Under the pieces are notes generated by a model, which saw only the letters and a program-made list of their open reading frames with translations, did not search any database and was not told where the DNA came from. A DNA stretch of 34,569 bases. Origin: JAAZNV01 sp035358315. Its GTDB lineage: Bacteria; Patescibacteriota; WWE3; UBA101185; UBA10185. This document shows, in pieces, positions 34,258-34,569 of this stretch. The first letter of the stretch is position 1. Every line of letters begins with the position of its first letter. A program made the position numbers and the translations under genes. The stretch covers positions 1 through 34,569 of the forward strand of contig DAOPPB010000008.1 of the NCBI GenBank assembly GCA_035358315.1. Direction: 5' to 3'.

Positions 34258-34266
34258 ATGTTAGCA
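34258..34266 (-). promoter_or_regulatory. Extended -10 promoter of the ROK kinase gene
   Basis: Minus-strand TGCTAACAT, with TAACAT at 34258-34263, ending 10 nt before the ATG at 34247. No Shine-Dalgarno sequence follows. Confidence 0.4.
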
Positions 34267-34290
34267 AATAAATTGAAAATAAAGAAATGT

Positions 34291-34317
34291 GGGCTCAGCC
34301 CGTTCCGGGCTGAGCCC
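34291..34317 (-). terminator. Perfect 12-bp GC-rich hairpin (terminator and/or DGR cruciform)
   Basis: GGGCTCAGCCCG (34291-34302) pairs perfectly with CGGGCTGAGCCC (34306-34317) around a 3-base loop (GAA on the minus strand). It lies 7 nt after the stop codon of the right-edge gene. On the minus strand it is followed by a U-rich TTTCTTTATTTTC, so it can end transcription. A GC-rich hairpin just after the variable region is also a known part of DGR target sites. Confidence 0.7.
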
Positions 34318-34324
34318 GGAATAC

Positions 34325-34569
34325 TTAATCCCGCCTGACGCAACGCACAGCGACGCTACTGGTCTTACTGGTGTAGCCGGCGTTGCCAGAGTTGAGGTAC
34401 TCGCCCCAAGCGCTCGCACTATCGCTCGAGTACTCAGTAGAAGACCAAAAGGGGCTCGAAGTAGTAAATGAGGAACCGGCTTGATTGTATATACCATCTA
34501 TATAAGCTCCATCCAACTCCTTCTGAGAAGGAAGATACCAATCCGTATCTGCAGATTGACCATCCTTTG
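34325..34569 (-). CDS. DUF1566/FGE-like C-type-lectin-fold protein, C-terminal fragment
   Basis: Only the last 80 residues are in the window; the 5' end lies beyond the right edge. It opens in frame with DGQSADTDWYLPSQKELDGAY and ends PFWSSTEYSS ... SVAVRCVRRD. The W-x-LPS-x-xEL, FWSSTE and VRCVR marks are those of the DUF1566 / FGE-sulfatase-like fold, common in exported ligand-binding proteins and in targets of diversity-generating retroelements. The internal TTG at 34516 is not the true start. Codon use changes sharply inside the fragment: the first part is AT-rich like the rest of the window, while the last third is GC-rich and C-ending. A perfect hairpin follows the stop codon. Confidence 0.75.
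   Translation of the reverse strand, partial: KDGQSADTDWYLPSQKELDGAYIDGIYNQAGSSFTTSSPFWSSTEYSSDSASAWGEYLNSGNAGYTSKTSSVAVRCVRRD
34349..34432 (-). other. Candidate DGR variable region (VR)
   Basis: Twenty-eight codons between WSSTE and VRCVRRD. Sixteen end in C, seven in T, five in G and none in A, in a genome where A/T-ending codons dominate. The C-ending codons include TAC, AGC, GGC, CTC, AAC, GCC, ACC and GTC, all reachable from an AAC template by adenine-specific changes. No template repeat or reverse transcriptase is seen in the window, so this remains a candidate. Confidence 0.55.

Noticed and set aside
1..34569. CRISPR array, tRNA or rRNA genes, insertion sequences, phage genes
   Set aside because: No regularly spaced repeats, cloverleaf sequences, transposase or phage structural motifs were seen on either strand.

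Overview
The window reads as a chromosomal segment of an uncultivated, AT-rich, small-genome bacterium. It uses the standard genetic code, since TGA closes several genes. The best guess is Candidate Phyla Radiation / Patescibacteria (a Microgenomates- or Katanobacteria-like lineage). That guess rests on the family mix: a PilX-like pseudopilin paired with a huge cysteine-rich adhesin, many small single-pass or lipid-anchored orphan proteins, a matrixin-like protease, two P-type ATPases and a reduced pyruvate kinase. No rRNA, tRNA or ribosomal protein gene is present to prove it. There is no gene-free stretch longer than about 200 bases and no phage, IS element or CRISPR array.

Layout. (1) 4-9868 is a cell-surface block, mostly on the minus strand: PilX-like pseudopilin, 1191-residue modular adhesin with thrombospondin-1-like repeats, an anchored orphan protein, a lipoprotein, an NTF2-like anchored protein, two small membrane proteins and a coiled-coil-bearing matrixin-like metalloprotease. 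(2) 10068-12356 holds a lytic transglycosylase with a textbook promoter and terminator, NAD kinase, and another anchored orphan. (3) 12463-29145 holds a P2-type (calcium-pump-like) ATPase, then convergent phosphomannomutase/phosphoglucomutase and a giant 2687-residue cyclic beta-1,2-glucan synthase-like protein in one operon. These are followed by a stand-alone THUMP-like protein with an AlkD-type DNA glycosylase, a minimal pyruvate kinase lacking its B and C domains, and an MgtA-type P3B ATPase. (4) 29244-34247 holds a YdjM-like membrane protein, a LacD-like aldolase, a short GH1 glycosidase, a membrane-anchored clan GH-A hydrolase, a nucleoside deoxyribosyltransferase-like protein and a ROK sugar kinase. 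(5) 34291-34569 is the C-terminal end of a DUF1566/FGE-like C-type-lectin-fold protein, cut by the window edge.

How they may work together. The glucan synthase (GT84 + glycoamylase-like + GH94 modules) makes or phosphorolyses beta-glucans. The mutase in the same operon could interconvert glucose-1-P and glucose-6-P. GH1 and the anchored GH-A enzyme could release sugars, which the ROK kinase phosphorylates, and the LacD-like aldolase and pyruvate kinase lie further down glycolysis. This is inference from families and neighbourhood.

Most notable observations. (a) The right-edge protein ends in a 28-codon stretch with no codon ending in A, dominated by NNC codons, and is followed 7 nt after the stop by a perfect 12-bp GC-rich hairpin. 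Together these look like the variable region of a diversity-generating retroelement (DGR) target. (b) About a dozen genes have a -10-like hexamer, often with an extended TGn, ending only 6-10 nt before the start codon and no Shine-Dalgarno sequence, which suggests widespread leaderless transcription. (c) The pyruvate kinase is reduced to its catalytic barrel. (d) A perfect 153-bp repeat lies inside the adhesin gene.
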